Origin: Bradyrhizobium sp. WBOS07
GTDB taxonomy: Bacteria; Pseudomonadota; Alphaproteobacteria; Rhizobiales; Xanthobacteraceae
Assembly: GCF_024585165.1 (NCBI RefSeq)
Contig: NZ_CP029008.1
Span: forward strand, 2,666,001 to 2,730,000
DNA length: 64,000 bases
Direction of reading: 5' to 3'
This document shows positions 60,337 through 64,000 of this stretch, in pieces. The notes under the pieces were generated by a model that saw only the letters and a list, made by a program, of their open reading frames with translations, was not told the origin of the DNA and ran no database searches. The stretch's first letter is position 1; each line of letters starts with the position of its first letter. Both the position numbers and the translations under genes were made by a program.

Positions 60337-61736
60337 TGCACCGGATCCGAGCTGACTAGAAGTTTCGTGATCGCGGTGTCCGTGTATTTGTTGCCGGCCC
60401 AGACGTCGTCGATGATCAATTGCATCCAATGGGCCGTCACCGGCGGCCGCAATGTCAACAATTGCGCCGACAGCCTGTCCTCGAGAATGAAGACCTGCGA
60501 CTCGCCGCCGGAGAACAGCACCCGGATCTGACGAACCCTGTTGTTCTTGGAAAAGATGTCGGGGTTCTTCTGGTAGCCGTTCTGCACATGTATCGACTTG
60601 ACCCGTCGCGGGGTTTCGAACTCGACCGTGATCCATTCGCCGATGCCGTTGCCGGCTGCACCTTCGACCCAGGCCGTCCCCGTCGAGGCATCGAACAGGT
60701 TGGTCGCGCCGTATGAATTGCCGAATTGCGGCTTCAGCATCGAGCTGACGCAATAGGTCTCGAAGCCGCTGCGGGCGCAGCTTTCACCCGCCGCAGAAGG
60801 ACGCGGCGGGCGCATCGTCGCGCGCTCCGCGACCGCAGGCTTTGCCGGCGGCTTCACCAGCATGCCTGCCACGCGCGGCATCGACGGTGCCGCCTCCCAA
60901 AGATAGATGCGTCCGCCGAGCGTCTGGTCGTAATAGGCCGGCGTCTGCTCATGCGGTGCCGGTTGGCCGCCATTGTCCGTCGCGGTCAGCGCCAGTGCCG
61001 CCACGCGCTCGCGCACCTCGACCGCGAGATCGCCGAGATGCAGCTCGGGCCGCTTCAGCTGCTCGACGAAGATCCGCGTGAACACCGAATTATTCGCGGT
61101 ATCGCTACTGCCGAGCTGGTCGAGCGCGGTCTGGCCGATGCCGGCCGAATAGAGCGTGAAGATGCCGCGCGCCGGCCGCACATCCGCGAGCCCCCGCGTA
61201 TTCCCGATCGAACGGCCGGCGGCGCGCGGAAACGGATTGTCACGGCAGGCGTCGATGATGACGAAAGCAACCCGCACCGACTTTGCCTGGAGCTCCGCGA
61301 TCAAGTCGGGCTCGGCGATCGAGGCCCCGCGCACCCGCGCTTCAGCGCCTTCGCTCACGGTCGGAACATCGCTCGGCACCAGGTAGTTCACCCCCGCGAT
61401 CGCCACGCCGTGCCCCGCATAAAACACAGCCGCCGTGTCGCCCGGCGCGAGCCGCGCCGTGAAATCGGCGAGCCGGTCGATCATGGCCTGGCGGCCGAGA
61501 TTGGTCCCCAGCACGATGTCGAATTGGAGTGCCCGCAGCGCGTCGGCGACGCTGGTCGCGTCATTGGCCGCCTTCTTCAATTGGCGGTCCGCCGGCAAGT
61601 TCGGATAGAGGTCGTTGCCGATCACGAGTGCGACGCGTTTCTCCGCCATCGCCGGTGTCGCGATGCCGACGAGGCACACGGCCGCCAACGCAGCGACATT
61701 GCGCGCCAGTCGATTAAAATACCGCATGCTCGTCAT
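60333..61736 (-). CDS. secreted caspase-family (C14) protease with C-terminal discoidin-like domain
   Basis: The 467-residue precursor has a signal peptide ending near TPAMA. The caspase domain (about 33-255) has KRVALVIGNDLY, the catalytic His109 in FYAGHG and Cys164 in IDACRDNPF. A linker of Pro/Ala precedes a C-terminal domain (about 325-460) with FDASTGTAWVEGAAGNGIGE and WITVEFETPRRVKSIHVQNG, which looks like an F5/8-type carbohydrate-binding domain with a Cys pair. The protein is probably periplasmic. It is coupled to the D-Ala-D-Ala dipeptidase downstream, so a role at the cell wall is plausible but inferred. Confidence 0.88.
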   Translation of the reverse strand: MTSMRYFNRLARNVAALAAVCLVGIATPAMAEKRVALVIGNDLYPNLPADRQLKKAANDATSVADALRALQFDIVLGTNLGRQAMIDRLADFTARLAPGDTAAVFYAGHGVAIAGVNYLVPSDVPTVSEGAEARVRGASIAEPDLIAELQAKSVRVAFVIIDACRDNPFPRAAGRSIGNTRGLADVRPARGIFTLYSAGIGQTALDQLGSSDTANNSVFTRIFVEQLKRPELHLGDLAVEVRERVAALALTATDNGGQPAPHEQTPAYYDQTLGGRIYLWEAAPSMPRVAGMLVKPPAKPAVAERATMRPPRPSAAGESCARSGFETYCVSSMLKPQFGNSYGATNLFDASTGTAWVEGAAGNGIGEWITVEFETPRRVKSIHVQNGYQKNPDIFSKNNRVRQIRVLFSGGESQVFILEDRLSAQLLTLRPPVTAHWMQLIIDDVWAGNKYTDTAITKLLVSSDPVQ

Positions 61737-61898
61737 GATCCGGCCCGTGACGCAACGAATAGCAAGAGTCTAGCGCAAAGCGGCAGTCCCGAACACAGGC
61801 CGGCGGCACCCAGTTGTCCGTAAAGCGCCGTGGATAAGTCCGCAGGCCGGATTTGAAGCTTGCTCCCCCCGTCATCCCCCCCTATAGCTCTGCTTTTA

Positions 61899-62846
61899 AT
61901 GACATCGAAATCCACCTTCGTCCTCGGCCACCGGCATTTGCTGGGCATCGAGGGCCTGTCCGCGGCCGACATCACCGGCCTGCTCGACCTGTCCGAAGAA
62001 TATGTCGAGCTCAACCGCCAGGTTGACAAGAAGCGCACCGTCCTGCGGGGACGGACGCAGGTGAACCTCTTCTTCGAGGCTTCCACCCGGACCCAATCCT
62101 CGTTCGAGCTCGCGGGAAAGCGGCTCGGCGCGGACGTCATGAACATGTCGGTCTCCTCTTCCTCGATGAAGAAGGGCGAGACCCTGATCGACACCGCGAT
62201 GACGCTGAACGCGATGCATCCGGACATCCTGGTGATGCGTCATCACGCCTCCGGCGCGGTGGAACTGCTGGCACGCAAGGTTGACGGTTCCGTGATCAAT
62301 GCCGGCGACGGCGCGCATGAGCATCCGACCCAGGCCCTGCTCGACGCGCTCACCATCCGCCGCAACAAGGGCCGGATCGAAGGGCTGGTGGTCGCGATCT
62401 GCGGCGACGTGCTGCATTCGCGCGTCGCCCGTTCCAATATCATCCTGCTCAACACGATGGGCGCCCGCGTCCGCGTGGTCGGCCCCACCACGCTGCTGCC
62501 GCCGGGCATCGAGCGGATGGGCGTCGAGGTCGCGCGCGACATGCGCGAGGGGCTCAACGGCGCTGATATCGTCATGATGCTGCGGCTGCAGCGCGAGCGC
62601 ATGAACGGCTCCTTCGTGCCGTCGTCGTCGGAATATTTCCACTATTTCGGGCTCGACCAGAAGAAACTCGCCTACGCCAAGCCGGACGCGCTCGTGATGC
62701 ATCCCGGCCCGATGAACCGCGGCGTCGAGATCGACTCGATCGTAGCCGACGGCGCGCAGTCCCTGATCCGCGAACAGGTGGAGATGGGCGTCGCCGTGCG
62801 CATGGCGGTGCTGGAAGCGCTCGCCCGTAACCTGCCGAACGCGTGA
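61899..62846 (+). CDS. pyrB: aspartate carbamoyltransferase catalytic subunit
   Basis: The 315-residue enzyme makes carbamoyl-aspartate for pyrimidines. The carbamoyl-phosphate loop is [20 protein letters not shown], and [17 protein letters not shown] and [13 protein letters not shown] are present. I chose the ATG at 61899, not the upstream frame start at 61860. Its TGA overlaps the next ATG by one base, so it is coupled to the dihydroorotase-like gene. No pyrI is adjacent. Confidence 0.96.
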   Translation: MTSKSTFVLGHRHLLGIEGLSAADITGLLDLSEEYVELNRQVDKKRTVLRGRTQVNLFFEASTRTQSSFELAGKRLGADVMNMSVSSSSMKKGETLIDTAMTLNAMHPDILVMRHHASGAVELLARKVDGSVINAGDGAHEHPTQALLDALTIRRNKGRIEGLVVAICGDVLHSRVARSNIILLNTMGARVRVVGPTTLLPPGIERMGVEVARDMREGLNGADIVMMLRLQRERMNGSFVPSSSEYFHYFGLDQKKLAYAKPDALVMHPGPMNRGVEIDSIVADGAQSLIREQVEMGVAVRMAVLEALARNLPNA

Positions 62847-64000
62847 TGCCGATGCTGATCGATCGCCGCCCCGTCCTGCTCGCCAACGCCCGCGTCGTCG
62901 ATCCCTCCAGGGATTTCGACGGTGTCGGCGACGTCCTGATCGCCGACGGCACCATCCGCGAGACCCGCCGCGGCATCGGCGCGGCCGGCGTCCCCGAGGG
63001 CACCGACATTGTCAATTGCGCCGGCAAGATCGTCGCGCCCGGCCTCATCGACATGCGCGCCTTCGTCGGCGAGCCCGGCTTCAGCCATCGCGAGACCTTT
63101 GCCACCGCGAGCCAGGCAGCCGCGACCGGCGGCATCACCACCATCATCTGCCAGCCCGACACCTTGCCGGTGATCGACAATTCGGCGACCGTCGACTTCG
63201 TCATGCGCCGCGCCCGCGACACCGCGATCGTCAACATCCAGCCGATGGCGGCGCTCACCAAGGGCATGCTCGGCCAGGAGATGACCGAGTTCGGCCTGCT
63301 CAAGGCCGCGGGTGCCGTCGCCTTCAGCGATGCCGCCCGAAGCGTGACCAATGCGCAGGTGATGCGCCGTGCGCTGACCTACGCGCGCGATTTCGATGCG
63401 CTGATCGTGCACTTCACCGAGGACCCCGATCTCGTCGGCGAAGGCGTGATGAACGAAGGCGAGTTCGCCTCGCGCCTCGGCCTTATGGGTATCCCGAATG
63501 CCGCCGAGGCCGTGATGCTCGAACGCGACATGCGCCTCGTCGCGCTGACCGGGGGCCGCTATCACGCGGCCTCGCTGAGCTGCATCGATTCCCTCGACAT
63601 CCTCCAGCGCGCCCGCGACGCCGGGCTCGCCGTCAGCGCCTCGGTCTCGATCAACCATCTGGCGCTGAACGAGAACGACATCGGCCCCTACCGGTCGTTC
63701 CTGAAGCTGTCGCCGCCGCTGCGCAGCGAGGACGACCGCCGGGCATTGGTGGCGGCCGTCGCTTCCGGCCTGCTCGAGGTCATCATGTCCGACCACAATC
63801 CGCAGGACGTCGAGGTCAAGCGGCTGCCGTTCGCCGAGGCCGCGCCCGGCGCCGTCGGTCTCGAGACCATGCTGCCGGCGGGCCTGCGGCTCGTGCACAA
63901 TGGCGAGCTGGACCTGAAAACGCTGATCCGGGCGATGTCGACCCGTCCGGCCGAGCTGCTCGGCCTGCCTGGCGGAACCCTGCGCGCCGGCAGCCCGGCC
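62846..64000 (+). CDS. dihydroorotase homologue lacking the HxH metal motif, 3' end outside the window
   Basis: The first 385 codons are visible. The amidohydrolase fold is clear (VAPGLIDMRAFVGEPGFSHR, CQPDTLPVID, IMSDHNPQDVEVK). However, the usual DxHxH at the N-terminal metal site is DMRAF, with Arg71 and Phe73 in place of the two His. That is the pattern of the inactive PyrC'/PyrX partners that form a complex with PyrB in several proteobacteria. It starts at the last base of the pyrB stop, so a structural partnership with PyrB is likely. A catalytic role seems doubtful. Confidence 0.85.
   Translation, partial: MPMLIDRRPVLLANARVVDPSRDFDGVGDVLIADGTIRETRRGIGAAGVPEGTDIVNCAGKIVAPGLIDMRAFVGEPGFSHRETFATASQAAATGGITTIICQPDTLPVIDNSATVDFVMRRARDTAIVNIQPMAALTKGMLGQEMTEFGLLKAAGAVAFSDAARSVTNAQVMRRALTYARDFDALIVHFTEDPDLVGEGVMNEGEFASRLGLMGIPNAAEAVMLERDMRLVALTGGRYHAASLSCIDSLDILQRARDAGLAVSASVSINHLALNENDIGPYRSFLKLSPPLRSEDDRRALVAAVASGLLEVIMSDHNPQDVEVKRLPFAEAAPGAVGLETMLPAGLRLVHNGELDLKTLIRAMSTRPAELLGLPGGTLRAGSPA

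Noticed and set aside
59563..60753. Longer start for the D-Ala-D-Ala dipeptidase
   Set aside because: The extension lies inside the caspase gene. The ATG at 60336 gives a normal signal peptide and ATGA coupling.

Overview
This 64 kb window is GC-rich chromosomal DNA that looks like Bradyrhizobium or a close relative in the Nitrobacteraceae. Evidence: a Bradyrhizobium-type outer-membrane porin, two small DUF3551-type secreted proteins, a single long Rsh (ppGpp) protein, a Fur/Mur-type hexamer operator upstream of mntH, and several families of long inverted intergenic repeats at gene ends. No phage, IS element, CRISPR array or rRNA is visible. There is one tRNA-Ser(GCT).

Layout. 1-7349 (minus) is an accessory four-gene cassette read from right to left: zinc-ribbon/nucleotide-cyclase/STAND-ATPase protein, divergent cytochrome P450, four-helix membrane protein, and a DyP-type peroxidase cut by the left edge. 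All stops and starts are coupled or close. 7831-18778 holds transporters and regulators: mntH with its operator, two MFS carriers, a second class III cyclase, a His-rich CDF metal exporter, a rhodanese/ChrB-like gene plus chrA, and an AraC regulator divergent from an SDR. 18779-21430 holds repeats around a GMC oxidoreductase. 21431-32285 (minus) is a housekeeping block: parC, recO, era, rnc, lepB, acpS, pdxJ, rsh, rpoZ. 32615-39046 has a NYN protein, a type 5-like uracil-DNA glycosylase, peroxiredoxin, smpB, mscL, dapA and a lytic transglycosylase that needs a frameshift to be complete. 39176-44493 has small secreted proteins, the porin, the tRNA and long sparse spacers with small ORFs, including a 30-residue lysine-rich protein. 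44494-48279 is gatCAB with two extra small genes. 48372-52718 has two nitronate monooxygenase-like genes, a LysR regulator and a periplasmic cyclase-family protein. 52825-55050 encodes a trypsin-like protease fused to a non-specific nuclease. The right end has ruvX, an AEC carrier, a CPBP protease, an aidB-like gene, a secreted caspase coupled to a D-Ala-D-Ala dipeptidase, and pyrB followed by a dihydroorotase homologue without the metal HxH motif.

The best candidates for less-described biology are the cyclase/ATPase-P450-membrane protein-DyP cassette, the protease-nuclease fusion, and the caspase plus VanX-like pair. All functional readings come from motifs and context; no database search was possible.
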